Positions 8,574 through 16,902 are shown, numbered from the stretch's first letter. The stretch: DNA of 64,000 bases from Streptomyces sp. ISL-43 (GCF_018614195.1 NZ_JAGGOT010000059.1:1-64000); one strand, 5' to 3'. The notes: generated from the sequence alone by a model not told the origin. Program-made: numbers and translations.

Positions 8574-8977
8574 CCGGCCCTCCTTCATCGCGGCTCTCTT
8601 CCCAGGCCAGAGCCTGTGCAGGGTGCGCGTGCTCCCTAATGGAAGTGCTCAAGGCACGTCATCCCACCAGCCGTTCGCAACCCCAGCGAGTCATGCGGCC
8701 CCCGGTCCGTGTCAGAGCTGAAAGCTCAAGGCAGAGGTGAGAGGTGACCCGCACAAACGGCTCGGACTACGAACAGCAAACCGAAAGGCCGAGTTGCCTG
8801 CACCAACGGGACCGTTGGGATGTCTTCATGGACGGATCCGTGTCTCATCCTGAACGCCTGGTGCCTATTGCTGGGCGCGAGCTGGCCTCGTCTTGTCAAC
8901 AGGGCTCTCAGGCCCGGGCATACTCAAAGGCTCGGCTCGCGCCCTGAAGGCCAGCTGCTGCCGGCCTTCGCTTCCCA
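8574..8977 (-). other. IS110 upstream non-coding end, possible bridge-RNA region
   Basis: No gene is supported here. In IS110 elements the non-coding end upstream of the transposase encodes a structured bridge RNA that pairs with target and donor DNA. By position, roughly 8574-8760 on the minus strand would hold it. I have not folded the RNA. The rest, up to the IS5 remnant, shows only short inverted repeats, such as one around 8945-8970. Confidence 0.4.
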
Positions 8978-9290
8978 TTAGGCGTACTCGTCCCGCGGCA
9001 ACCGCGCCCACCTGCGCAGGCGCGGCATCAAAGCCGTCATCCCGGAGAAACGGGACCAGGGCCGCCAACCGGAAGACGAAGGGCCGCAAAGGGGGACGCC
9101 CCGTCGACCACGACGCCGAGCTCTACAAGGAGAGGAACACCGTCGAGCGCCTGATCAACAAGCTCAAGGCGTGGCGGGGCATCGCGACCCGCTACGACAA
9201 GACCCCGGAAAGCTACCTCGCCGGGCTTGACCTGCGTGCCTCGGTGATCTGGATCAAAGACCTCACCCGAACCAGAGCCGAGAGCCGCGC
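8978..9290 (+). pseudogene. IS5-family transposase, C-terminal remnant with frameshift
   Basis: One frame reads AYSSRGNRAHLRRRGIKAVI and then PEKRDQ. After a one-base slip near 9060 the next frame reads ANRKTKGRKGGRPVDHDAE, then ERNTVERLINKLKAWRGIAT and RYDKTPESYLAGL. These are the conserved C-terminal motifs of IS5-type DDE transposases (the catalytic Glu lies in NTVER). The N-terminal two thirds are absent and the frame is broken, so it is dead debris adjoining the IS110 element. Confidence 0.8.
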
Positions 9291-9434
9291 AGGTCATCGA
9301 GGGGCGTAGCGTGTCGGGATCGCAGTTGCGGGCTCTCAGCGGCAGTTGCATTCCCGGATGTCGGGATTTCGGTGGCCCGCTGCCGCCCGGGGAGTGGGGA
9401 TCGTGCGCCACCAGCGCGGTGTCGGCCCGCGGGC

Positions 9435-9881
9435 TCAGGCGAGGGCGGTGACCAGCAGGGCGAAGGCGGCGATGATGACGGCGACGCGGACGTAGTGGAA
9501 GCGGTCCCAGCGGTTCATCTGCTCCTTCCAGTCGGCGGGCCGGTTCTCGGGGGTCCACGTCTTGCCCCGGTTGTTGATCGGGACGAGCAGCAGAAGCGAC
9601 ATGATCACGCTGAGGATCAGCAGCGCGCCGGCGGTGACGACGAGGCCGGTGCCGTGGTGGTGCCATCCGGCGACGGCCCAGACCGCGACGAGGACGAGCG
9701 AGGTGATGTACCAGACCGGCATCACGGCGCCGAGCATCCGGCCCCCGTGGGCGCGGCCGAGTTGGCCGCTGTCCTCCGGGAGGGCGTTGAGGATCGGGTT
9801 GATGACGAAGGCGACGGAGAACTCCACCCCCACCATCACGCCGACGACCACCGTGGTGAAGACCTCGAGTGCGTTGAGCAT
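9435..9881 (-). CDS. DUF1772 (anthrone oxygenase-like) membrane protein
   Basis: This 148-residue protein has four predicted hydrophobic segments (about 5-28, 55-75, 82-102 and 128-147). It carries the DUF1772 signature PINNR...W...W...MNRWDRFHYVR in its third quarter. DUF1772 proteins include anthrone-oxygenase-like enzymes, but most bacterial members have no proven reaction. It is divergent from a TetR regulator 91 bases away, across a region with repeated CTAGC palindromes, so it is the likely target of that regulator. Confidence 0.85.
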   Translation of the reverse strand: MLNALEVFTTVVVGVMVGVEFSVAFVINPILNALPEDSGQLGRAHGGRMLGAVMPVWYITSLVLVAVWAVAGWHHHGTGLVVTAGALLILSVIMSLLLLVPINNRGKTWTPENRPADWKEQMNRWDRFHYVRVAVIIAAFALLVTALA

Positions 9882-9899
9882 GATGACCCCTCCTGGTAT

Positions 9900-9963
9900 C
9901 TAGCGTTGCTAGCTGATGAGGCAACGCTAGCACTGCCGTCGCTCGCTCGTCTAGCGGTGCTAG
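9900..9963. promoter_or_regulatory. Repeated CTAGC palindromes between DUF1772 gene and TetR gene
   Basis: CTAGCGTTGCTAG (9900-9912) and CTAGCGGTGCTAG (9951-9963) are perfect 13-base palindromes. A third, half-matching site CAACGCTAGCAC lies between them at 9922-9933. They fill the divergent promoter region and end ten bases before the regulator's ATG. They are very probably operators for the TetR protein at 9973. Confidence 0.8.
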
Positions 9964-9972
9964 GATCGAATC

Positions 9973-10551
9973 ATGTCGGTACAGGAACGCAAGCAGCGCG
10001 AACGGGCCGAGCGCGAACGCCTCATCGTGGCGACAGCCCGCGAACTCGCTGAGCAGCAGGGCTGGGACGCGGTCACCACCCGCCGGCTCGCCGAGCGCAT
10101 CGAATACAGCCAGCCCGTCCTCTACAGCCACTTCCGCGGCAAACGCGAGATCATCGGCGCCGTCGCCCTCGAAGGCGCCACCGAGATGGCCGCGGCGCTG
10201 CGGGCCGCGACCTCCGCCGCAGACGGCCCCCGCACCCGGGTCACCTCCCTCGCCCGCACCTACCTCGACTTCGCCGCACGCAACCCGGCGGTCTACGACG
10301 CCCTGTTCCAGCTCGACGGCGGCCTGGCGTTCGCGAACGAGGACACCCCCGAGCCGCTGAAGGACGCCTTCGCCGCCCTGCTGGAGAGCCTGGGCGAGGT
10401 CGCCGGGGACGGCGTCCACCCGGGGCTGTTCACCGAGACGTTCTGGGCGGCACTGCACGGACTGGCCACCCTGACCCGGGCGCGACGGCTCCCGCCGGCG
10501 GACAGCGAGCGCAGGGTAGAGCTGCTGGTGGAGCGGCTCGCCATGGTCTGA
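9973..10551 (+). CDS. TetR/AcrR-family regulator
   Basis: This 192-residue protein has an N-terminal TetR HTH at about 16-62 (IVATARELAEQQGWDAVTTR, then the recognition region SQPVLYSHFRGKREI). Its C-terminal ligand domain resembles the WHG-type group (LARTYLDFAARNPAVYDALF; AALHGLATLTRARRLP). Two perfect palindromes and one half site immediately upstream, shared with the divergent DUF1772 gene, suggest autoregulation and repression of that gene. The ligand is unknown. Confidence 0.9.
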   Translation: MSVQERKQRERAERERLIVATARELAEQQGWDAVTTRRLAERIEYSQPVLYSHFRGKREIIGAVALEGATEMAAALRAATSAADGPRTRVTSLARTYLDFAARNPAVYDALFQLDGGLAFANEDTPEPLKDAFAALLESLGEVAGDGVHPGLFTETFWAALHGLATLTRARRLPPADSERRVELLVERLAMV

Positions 10552-10710
10552 CACACCGCCCAGCGGGCACGCAGCCGGGGTCCCCGGACCCCGCTGCCTG
10601 CCTCCGGCATTGCTTCCGGTCACTAGCGCCCACACGGCGCAGCCGCAGACCGCCGGGCCTGCCGGTTCCTTCCGCAACGGCGGCTTGACGCTCTCGGCGA
10701 GGCGTGCGGG

Positions 10711-11220
10711 GTGAGCTCTGACCAGGTGGAAGGCGTGCTCTACACGTCCGGGCTCATCAGACGGTGGGACCTCGGGCACGACTCGTTTACGGAGATCCAT
10801 CGCACGGTGATGGACAGGCTGGGGTACCCGGGGAGCCTTGCTGAGCTCCAAGAAGTCTGGTGTCGCGCGTTCGAGCCGGATCCGCAGGTGCTGCAACTGA
10901 TGGACGGGCTGCGCCCGCTGCACACGGCCCTCCTCACCGACAACGAGCATCTGCTTCTGGACGCGCTCCCGCAGGTGCTCCCCGAAGTCGGGTCCCGCTT
11001 CGACGCCTTGCTCTTCTCCTGCCGACTCGGGGCTGCCAAGCCCGATCCGGTGGTGTTCACCCGGGCGCTCGACCTGATGGGTTGCGCTCCGGCTGAGGCC
11101 GTGTTCATCGACGACAAGGCCGCGAACGTTGCGGCCGCCCAAGAGCTGGGGATCACCGCGATCCAGTTCGGCGGCGCCGCCGAACTCGGTGCTGAATTGG
11201 ACGGGCTCTTCGCGCAGTGA
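10711..11220 (+). CDS. HAD-superfamily hydrolase-like protein lacking the N-terminal motif
   Basis: This 169-residue reading frame has HAD motif II (ALLTDNEH), motif III (Lys in AAKPDPVVF) and motif IV (VFIDDKAANV), with a cap region before them. The nucleophile motif DxDGT/V is missing: upstream in-frame sequence to about 10660 carries no such motif. Without the aspartate nucleophile it should not act as a phosphatase. The gene is either a 5'-truncated remnant or a non-catalytic relative. The GTG at 10711 is the first start available, and no good ribosome site is visible before it. Confidence 0.5.
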   Translation: MSSDQVEGVLYTSGLIRRWDLGHDSFTEIHRTVMDRLGYPGSLAELQEVWCRAFEPDPQVLQLMDGLRPLHTALLTDNEHLLLDALPQVLPEVGSRFDALLFSCRLGAAKPDPVVFTRALDLMGCAPAEAVFIDDKAANVAAAQELGITAIQFGGAAELGAELDGLFAQ

Positions 11221-11224
11221 GTGC

Positions 11225-11385
11225 GACGTACCGCAAGGCCTCCAGGGTCTCCTCGAACGGGAAGACGCGATCGACGACGGGACGGATCCTCCCGGCGTCG
11301 ATGAGGGCGTGAGCTCGCGCAGCTGGTCCCCGCCGGCTTTCATGAACAGGGACGCCGACACGACCGTCTTCATCTTCTCGGCCGC
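11225..11385 (-). pseudogene. Zinc-type quinone oxidoreductase / alcohol dehydrogenase, C-terminal remnant
   Basis: On the minus strand, VVSASLFMKAGGDQLRELT is followed after a one-base slip near 11310 by ALIDAGRIRPVVDRVFPFEE and TLEALRYVA. This is the conserved C-terminal end of NADP-dependent zinc-binding oxidoreductases (medium-chain dehydrogenase family). The Rossmann and catalytic domains are gone and the frame is broken. It lies convergent to the HAD-like gene. Confidence 0.7.
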
Positions 11386-11550
11386 TCGGGACCTTTCCGG
11401 ACGGCGGCGACGCGGAGTTGAGCCTTCTGTCTCGGGATATTCGGTCGTGGGAGTGGGCGTCATCCTGATAGGACACGGCCATGGATGCTGAAGCGCTGAC
11501 ATGCGATGGATCTGCTCTTGGCAGGGCGAGCTTGTCCGGGAGGTCCTGAC

Positions 11551-11940
11551 GTGGCCAGTAAGTTCACCGAGATGGCGATCGACTGTGCCGATCCCGACGC
11601 TCTCGCACGGTTTTGGTGTGCGGTCCTCGGCTATGAGGTGCAAGACGAAGACGACGGAATTGTCGTCATTGGCTCTCCTGTGGTGCCTGAAGGCAAGAAT
11701 CAGCATGGCCCCGTGCCGCCGACGTTGACATTCGCGCACGTACCCGAGGGCAAGACCGTCAAGAACAGGCTCCACATCGACGTCAACCCGACCGATAGAG
11801 AGCAAGACGAAGAGGTCCGGCGCCTGCTCGACCTAGGTGCTCGACGCGCCGACGTCGGCCAAACCGGCGATGAGAGCTGGGTCACGCTCGCCGACCCGGA
11901 GGGGAATGAGTTCTGCGTCCTTGCTGACCGCCGTCCCTGA
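11551..11940 (+). CDS. VOC-family (glyoxalase-like) protein
   Basis: The protein has 129 residues from the GTG at 11551, chosen because GGAGG stands seven bases upstream and the family similarity starts right there (ASKFTEMAIDCADPDALARF). An upstream ATG at 11506 would add 15 unrelated residues. The rest follows the Glyoxalase_6 pattern: NRLHIDVNP in the middle and WVTLADPEGNEFCVL at the end, with His and Glu in the usual metal-ligand places. The substrate is unknown; members include resistance proteins and dioxygenase-like enzymes. It stands alone between gene remnants. Confidence 0.85.
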   Translation: MASKFTEMAIDCADPDALARFWCAVLGYEVQDEDDGIVVIGSPVVPEGKNQHGPVPPTLTFAHVPEGKTVKNRLHIDVNPTDREQDEEVRRLLDLGARRADVGQTGDESWVTLADPEGNEFCVLADRRP

Positions 11941-11944
11941 TCGG

Positions 11945-12265
11945 AGGCGTAGCCGGCGATCCAGGCGGCGAGGCCGTCGACGTACCGGCGGGCGGCCACA
12001 CGTCCGGCCGGGGCGAGGCCGAGGAGGTCGCAGATTTCGGGGAGTCGGCCGGTCGGTCGGCGGCCTCCGTGGGGTGGCAGGCGAAGTACCAGTCCCGGTT
12101 GTAGGCGGACCGGGCCTGCCGCCGGGCGGACCTGCCGCGCGGGCTGCGCTCCCAGAGGTCGGCGAAGGCTCGCTCGGCAGGGGTGCGGGCGCCGGGCGCG
12201 GGACCGTTCCATGCAGCAGGTCCGTCAGGCGGGTGCAGACCTCCGCACCGATCGGTTGCCTGATG
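11945..12265 (-). pseudogene. Terpene synthase remnant (internal deletion and frameshifts)
   Basis: Minus-strand pieces read VCTRLTDLLHGTVPRP, then in another frame TPAERAFADLWERSPRGRSA, then ICDLLGLAPAGRVAARRYV continuing DGLAAWIAGYA. The first two match the region of actinobacterial class I terpene synthases that follows the first metal motif (LxDLL...P...ALADLWER). The last matches their extreme C-terminus (RYVDGLRxWIRG). The central part and the NSE metal motif are absent. It is dead, but it indicates a lost terpenoid gene. Confidence 0.55.
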
Positions 12266-12277
12266 GCCTGCGTCGCA

Positions 12278-12751
12278 TCACGAGGCGCGAGCGGCGGGGA
12301 CCGCCCTGCGCAGCGACAGGGCGAAAGCGCAGCTGGTGATGGTGAGGACGACGATCGGCGGAGGGGGCAGCAGGAGGACGGATATCGCCAAGGCGGCAAG
12401 GGAGGTCGTGAGGGCGATCCATCCGAAGGCGGTGCGGCGCTGGACGAGGCTGGGGGAGTGGCGGACGGCGGCGAGGATCAGAAGGCCGCAGGCGATGCTG
12501 AAGAGGGCCATGGCGATGCTGAAGCCGTTGAAGGCATCGAGGAGCGTGCGTTCCAGACCCAGCAGGGTGAAGGTCGACTCCCGCATGGCGGTGTCGACTT
12601 CACGCTGCTGCGCAGTCCGGGTGGCCGTCGCCGAGGCGGCCGAAAGGGCGAGGTGGCCGATGCCCAGGAAGGCGAGGCCGTAGGCGCCGACCGCGAAGGG
12701 CCGGACGGAGTCCGCCCGGCGGAGGGGGCGGGATGCGACCGTGGTGTTCAC
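12278..12751 (-). CDS. Small four-helix membrane protein, unknown function
   Basis: The protein has 157 residues from the GTG at 12751, with AAGGAG five bases upstream; the start lies two bases after the stop of the flavin monooxygenase gene, so the two are co-transcribed. It has four hydrophobic segments (about 19-40, 78-98, 108-128 and 131-150). The motif LLGLERTLLDAFNGFS between helices one and two recalls the LIC_13387-type family of small membrane proteins. It is likely an accessory to, or merely co-regulated with, the monooxygenase. No catalytic residues are recognised. Confidence 0.7.
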   Translation of the reverse strand: MNTTVASRPLRRADSVRPFAVGAYGLAFLGIGHLALSAASATATRTAQQREVDTAMRESTFTLLGLERTLLDAFNGFSIAMALFSIACGLLILAAVRHSPSLVQRRTAFGWIALTTSLAALAISVLLLPPPPIVVLTITSCAFALSLRRAVPAARAS

Positions 12752-12753
12752 CG

Positions 12754-13968
12754 TTACTCCTTGACGTTCAGGTTGGCATTGGCATTGGCATTGGCGTTGG
12801 CGGGGGCGGACGGCGGTTGCCAGCCCAGGACCGTGTCCAGGGCTCTCAGCGACAGCGCCTGCGGCGTGGCTCGTACGGCCAGGTTCCGGATGGACGCGGC
12901 AAGTGGGTGTGAGATCCGGGCGAGTTCGCCGATGCGCCGGGAGCGTCGGCTGATCCGGGTGGTCCGCCGGAGTCTGGCCTTCGTGTAGGCGGCGAGCGCG
13001 GCGGGTACGTCGTCGGCGGACGCCAGGAGATGCGCCGCGACGACGGCGTCCTCGATGGCCTGGCAGCCGCCTTGGCCCATGTTGGGGGTCATCGCGTGGG
13101 CGGCGTCGCCGAGCAGGGCCACCCGCCCGGCGTGGAACCGGGGCAGGGGCGCGGCCAGTTCCAGGAAATCGTGGTGGAGTATGCCGACCGGGTCCGGGCC
13201 CCGCTGGTTCAGCCGGTCCAGCAGTTCGGGTATCGGATCGTGCCACGCGCCGAAGCGTCGGGTCAGCTCGGCGTGGTGGTCGGCGGGCCGCGCTCCGGGG
13301 CCGCGAACGGTGGTGGCGTAGACGTAGACGCGGCCATCGGCGAGTGGAACGACGCCGAACCGCTCGCCGCGCCCCCAGGTTTCGGCAGCCTGCTGGGCAG
13401 GCAGGCCCGCACCGGACAGCACCGCTCGCCATCCGGCTTCACCGGCGTGGCGCAGCCCGCGGTGACCGGGGAAGAGCTGTCCGCGGAGCGCGCTGTGGAT
13501 GCCGTCCGCCGCCAGCACGACGTCGGCACGCAGGTCGCCCGCCGACGTACGCACGGCCACGGCGTCCCCCGCGTCGTCCACGCCGGTCACCGACACGCCG
13601 AGGTGTACGACGCCGGCGGGCAGGGCGGCCGCGAGGGTGTCGATCAGGAAGCCGCGGTGCACGGCGCGCGCGGAGAGCCCGTAGCGGGCGGACACCGCGC
13701 CGCTGTCGGATCGGCTCAGCCAAGTGCCGTCGGGCGTGCGCAGCCCGACCTGGCAGGGCAGCGCGTCACCGGCCCACGGATCGGGGCCCAGGCCGATCGA
13801 CTCCAGGGCGCGCAGTGCGTTCGGGGCGAGCACGATGCCGGCGCCGATGCCCGTGAGTGCGGAGCCCCGTTCGCAGACGGTGACGCGCCATCCGCGGCGG
13901 CTCAGGCCCACCGCCGCGGTCAAGCCCCCGATTCCGCCTCCTGCCACAACAGCATGACGAACACGCAT
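12754..13968 (-). CDS. FAD-dependent aromatic monooxygenase (group A)
   Basis: This 404-residue protein begins with the FAD-binding GGGIGGLTAAVGLSRRG motif (10-26). It has the second conserved site in VLAADGIHSALR and the third in RVALLGDAAHAMTPNMGQGG, so it is a class A flavoprotein hydroxylase of the PHBH/salicylate hydroxylase type. The substrate is not readable from sequence. The C-terminus ends in an unusual Asn-Ala repeat encoded by a hexamer repeat. It is divergent from a TetR gene 75 bases away, with two palindromic operators between them, and is followed by a co-transcribed membrane protein. Confidence 0.9.
   Translation of the reverse strand: MRVRHAVVAGGGIGGLTAAVGLSRRGWRVTVCERGSALTGIGAGIVLAPNALRALESIGLGPDPWAGDALPCQVGLRTPDGTWLSRSDSGAVSARYGLSARAVHRGFLIDTLAAALPAGVVHLGVSVTGVDDAGDAVAVRTSAGDLRADVVLAADGIHSALRGQLFPGHRGLRHAGEAGWRAVLSGAGLPAQQAAETWGRGERFGVVPLADGRVYVYATTVRGPGARPADHHAELTRRFGAWHDPIPELLDRLNQRGPDPVGILHHDFLELAAPLPRFHAGRVALLGDAAHAMTPNMGQGGCQAIEDAVVAAHLLASADDVPAALAAYTKARLRRTTRISRRSRRIGELARISHPLAASIRNLAVRATPQALSLRALDTVLGWQPPSAPANANANANANLNVKE
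12773..12803. repeat. TTGGCA hexamer repeat in the monooxygenase 3' end
   Basis: About five copies of TTGGCA or TTGGCG in tandem encode the Ala-Asn repeats at the monooxygenase C-terminus. Simple repeats of this kind can change copy number by slippage without breaking the frame. Confidence 0.85.
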
Positions 13969-13989
13969 GTCGACTGCCCCTCCCCATAG

Positions 13990-14042
13990 CCTCTACACCT
14001 GTAGAGGCGGATGCCCCGCACTCTACATCTGTAGAGTGCGGG
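13990..14042. promoter_or_regulatory. Two palindromic TetR operators
   Basis: The core CTCTACA-YC-TGTAGAG occurs twice. Site one is an 18-base perfect palindrome at 13990-14007. Site two is a 28-base perfect palindrome at 14015-14042 (13-bp arms, 2-base centre) that ends one base before the ATG of the TetR gene. Together they cover the promoters of the regulator and the divergent monooxygenase operon. Confidence 0.9.
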
Positions 14043-14043
14043 T

Positions 14044-14628
14044 ATGTCCATCCCCGACCGCCGAGACCTGATCGCCGACGCCGCCATCAGCACCGTGGCC
14101 TCCGCCGGGCTGCGCGGCCTGACCCATCGAGCGGTCGACGCCGCCGCGGGCCTGCCGGCCGGCAGCACGTCGTACTACTTCCGCACCCGCAGCGCTCTGA
14201 TCAGCGCCTGCTACCTCCGCCTGGCCGAACTCTCGGTCGCCGACGTCGATCGCTGGGAAGCGGACCACGGACGCCCGGACATGGACTCCGCCGCGGACGC
14301 GCTGGCCGCACTGCTGCACCACTGGCTGACGGCGGCGCGCGACCGCCAGCTCGCCCGCTTCGAACTCAGCCTGGAGGCAACCCGTCGGCCGGAGCTTCGT
14401 GCCGACCTGCAGACCGCCGGCCTCGCCGCCCGGTCCAGGGCCGTCACCCTGCTGGCAGCGCTCGGGGCTCCGCGTCCGGAGCCGGCAGCGGACCTGCTCG
14501 TCGCCTGGACGGACGGCCTGCTGTACGACCGGCTCGCCGGCTCACTGGCCGCGACCCGCCCGCTGCCGGATGTGGCCGAGCTGACCACGGTGGTCCGGCG
14601 GATGCTCGACGCCGCGCTGTCCGCCTGA
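14044..14628 (+). CDS. TetR-family regulator of the monooxygenase operon
   Basis: This 194-residue protein has a TetR HTH at about 8-55 (LIADAAISTVASAGLRGLTH; AGSTSYYFRTRSALI) and a C-terminal domain of the TetR_C_6/YcdC type (ADLLVAWTDGLLYDRLAG). The ATG at 14044 directly follows the second operator palindrome, so binding would block its own transcription start, which points to tight autoregulation. The divergent flavin monooxygenase is the evident target, and the inducer is probably an aromatic substrate or product. Confidence 0.9.
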   Translation: MSIPDRRDLIADAAISTVASAGLRGLTHRAVDAAAGLPAGSTSYYFRTRSALISACYLRLAELSVADVDRWEADHGRPDMDSAADALAALLHHWLTAARDRQLARFELSLEATRRPELRADLQTAGLAARSRAVTLLAALGAPRPEPAADLLVAWTDGLLYDRLAGSLAATRPLPDVAELTTVVRRMLDAALSA

Positions 14629-14639
14629 CCGGAGCCCAC

Positions 14640-14735
14640 GACCTCATCGGCGGGTTCGAGGCGACGAGGCAGCCGAGGTGGGTGCAGACGGCGGACACGG
14701 CGTGCAGCACGCCCTCTCGGAATCCCGCCGTGATG
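14640..14735 (-). pseudogene. Rieske [2Fe-2S] domain fragment
   Basis: The minus strand encodes GVLHAVSAVCTHLGCLVASN, which contains the first Rieske ligand box (C-T-H-L-G-C). The second box (C-P-C-H) that should follow about 20 residues later is absent, as is the rest of the host protein. It resembles the C-terminal Rieske domain fused to some FAD oxidoreductases. Confidence 0.6.
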
Positions 14736-14753
14736 CGCTGTCGGCCCGCCTGA

Positions 14754-16889
14754 TCACCGGTTCCCCGGGGCCGGGTCCGGGCTCGCGTCGTCGGTGGGCG
14801 GGTGGGGACGCACGTGGGCGATGACGAGGGCGACGTCATCGGCGGCGTCGGGGTGCCGTAGGGCGGCCAACAGCCGGTCGCAGGTGGCCTCCGGCGAGAG
14901 GCCTGGATCGGTGAGGAGGCTGAGGAGGAGGTCGAGACGGTCGTCCAGGGCCTCGTCGCGGGTTTCGACGAGGCCGTCGGTGTACAGGACGAGCCGGTCG
15001 CCGGGGGTCAGGTCGAGGACGGTGGTCTGGAAATCCGGGCCGCCGAGACCGCATGTGCCGAGCGGTACGCCGGCGGGGAGGTCGAGCAGTACGGGGGCCT
15101 GCCCCGACCGGATGACGACGGGCGGCGGGTGGCCGGCGAGGGCGACGCGGCAGCGGGAGCGGTGCGGGTCCCAGGTGGCGTAGACGCAGGTCGCGATGGT
15201 CTGATCCAGTCCGGCGGTGATGTGGTCGAGGTGGCGCAGGACTCGGGCAGGGTCGAGGCCGAGGTCTGCCAGCGTGCGGGTGGCCGTGCGCAGCTGCCCC
15301 ATGGTGGCGGCGGCATGGACGCCGTGTCCCATGACGTCGCCGACCACGAGGGCGGTCTTGTCCTTGGACTGGGGGATCGCGTCGAACCAGTCACCGCCGA
15401 TCCCGCTGGCCGCTGCCGCGGGCTGGTAGCGGTAGGCGATCTGGAGGCCGGCGGCCTGGGGCGGGGGGTGTGGCAGAAGGTGCCGCTGAAGGGTGAGGGC
15501 GGTGTCGGCGGCGTGCTGGTACCAGCGGGCGTTGTCGATCGCGATGGCGGCGCGGGTGGCCAGTTCGACGGCCAGAGTGACGTCGTCGTGGTTGAAGGGG
15601 AGCGGGTTGCGGGTGCGCACGAGGCCGAGGACGCCGAGGACCTGGCCGCGCGCGGTCAGCGGCACGGCCATGTAGGAGTGTGCGCCCTCCCGGGCCAGGA
15701 GGTCCGCGGCGGCCTCGTCGCGCGCGATGCGCCGCAGGTCCGGGCGGGCGATGTGCGACACCAGGACGGGACGCCCGCCGGTCACGCAACGAGTGACCAG
15801 GCGCTCGGCCGGGTAGGTCGTGCGCTCGCCCACCGGGTCGGCCGCGCGGACGGCGTCCGTCTCGTAGGACGCCGCTATCGCCAGGGCCATGAAGAGGGCC
15901 TGGCCCGTCCCCGGGCCGGGCGCCGAGGTCACGCTGCCTTCCAGGACGGAGTCGAGGACGTCGACGGAGGCGAGGTCGGCCAGGTCGGCCACGACGAGTC
16001 CGGCGAGTTCGCGGGCCGTGCGCTTCAGGTTCAGGGTGGTTCCGATGGTCACCGAGGCCCGGGCGATGAGGTCCAGGCGCCTACGGGCCTCGGCTGCCGC
16101 CGTGGTCGCCTGGTAATTGTCGGTGACGTCCACCATCGACAGGGCGACACCGATCACTCGCCCGCCGGGGTCCTCCAGCCGGTAGTACGACCCGGACCAG
16201 GCGTGCTCCCGGTCCGGGTCGGCGGGGGTGCGCCCGATGGCGAACTGGTCCAGGAGGGGTACGCCCGTGTCGAGGACCTGACGCATGGAGGCTTCGATCA
16301 CCTCGGTGTCCAGGAACGGCAGGGCCTCACCGACCGTCCGGCCCAGATGCTGATCTGCGGGCAGGCCGTTGATCCGCTCCAGCGTCGGGTTGACCAGGAC
16401 GTAGCGCAGGTCGGTGTCCAGCACCGCCAGCCCGAGCGGGGACTGCGCCACCAGCCGCACCGAGAGCGCCAGGTCCCGCTCCACGCCGCGCAGAACGGCC
16501 TCGTCGCAGGCGATGCCCAGCGCGTACACGCCGCCGCGCTCGTCCAGGAGCCGCATGTTGCGGAACTCCACCAGCTTCGTGGAACCGTCCTTGTGCCGTA
16601 TGGGGAAGACCCCGGCCCAGGCGCCGCCGCCGGCCATGACCTTGGCGAACAGTTCCCGGACCAAGTCGACGTACTCCTCGGCGACGAGCAGCTTGGCGGC
16701 GTACCTGCCGAGCGCGTCCTTGGCGGACCAGCCGAACAGATCCTGGGCCTGAGGACTCCACAACGTGATCCGCCCCTCGGTGTCCAGGACCACCGCGGCC
16801 ACGCTCAGGACGTCCAGCAGGCCGCCGGGCTCGGAGGGAACCACTCCCATGGGGCCGGGCTCGGCATGGAACGCCTCGGACGCGCTCAT
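14754..16889 (-). CDS. PAS-PAS-GAF-SpoIIE (PP2C) sensor phosphatase
   Basis: The protein has 711 residues from the ATG at 16889, where AAGGAGG lies seven bases upstream. It has two PAS domains (about 25-135 and 150-270, the latter with LGLAVLDTDLRYVLVNP), a GAF domain (about 300-450) and a C-terminal SpoIIE/PP2C phosphatase domain (about 480-690). The metal-binding aspartates are in GIGGDWFDA, VVGDVMGHG, LYTDGLVE and ADDVALVI. Such soluble proteins dephosphorylate anti-sigma-factor antagonists in Streptomyces. No kinase or antagonist gene is adjacent, so the target is unknown. It closely parallels the protein at 37949-40021. Confidence 0.9.
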   Translation of the reverse strand: MSASEAFHAEPGPMGVVPSEPGGLLDVLSVAAVVLDTEGRITLWSPQAQDLFGWSAKDALGRYAAKLLVAEEYVDLVRELFAKVMAGGGAWAGVFPIRHKDGSTKLVEFRNMRLLDERGGVYALGIACDEAVLRGVERDLALSVRLVAQSPLGLAVLDTDLRYVLVNPTLERINGLPADQHLGRTVGEALPFLDTEVIEASMRQVLDTGVPLLDQFAIGRTPADPDREHAWSGSYYRLEDPGGRVIGVALSMVDVTDNYQATTAAAEARRRLDLIARASVTIGTTLNLKRTARELAGLVVADLADLASVDVLDSVLEGSVTSAPGPGTGQALFMALAIAASYETDAVRAADPVGERTTYPAERLVTRCVTGGRPVLVSHIARPDLRRIARDEAAADLLAREGAHSYMAVPLTARGQVLGVLGLVRTRNPLPFNHDDVTLAVELATRAAIAIDNARWYQHAADTALTLQRHLLPHPPPQAAGLQIAYRYQPAAAASGIGGDWFDAIPQSKDKTALVVGDVMGHGVHAAATMGQLRTATRTLADLGLDPARVLRHLDHITAGLDQTIATCVYATWDPHRSRCRVALAGHPPPVVIRSGQAPVLLDLPAGVPLGTCGLGGPDFQTTVLDLTPGDRLVLYTDGLVETRDEALDDRLDLLLSLLTDPGLSPEATCDRLLAALRHPDAADDVALVIAHVRPHPPTDDASPDPAPGNR

Positions 16890-16902
16890 GACCGGACCTC
16901 CT

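Noticed and set aside
9037..11805. 922-residue minus-strand frame
   Set aside because: It crosses several intact genes and gene remnants on both strands. Only short stretches, such as the oxidoreductase end, are meaningful.
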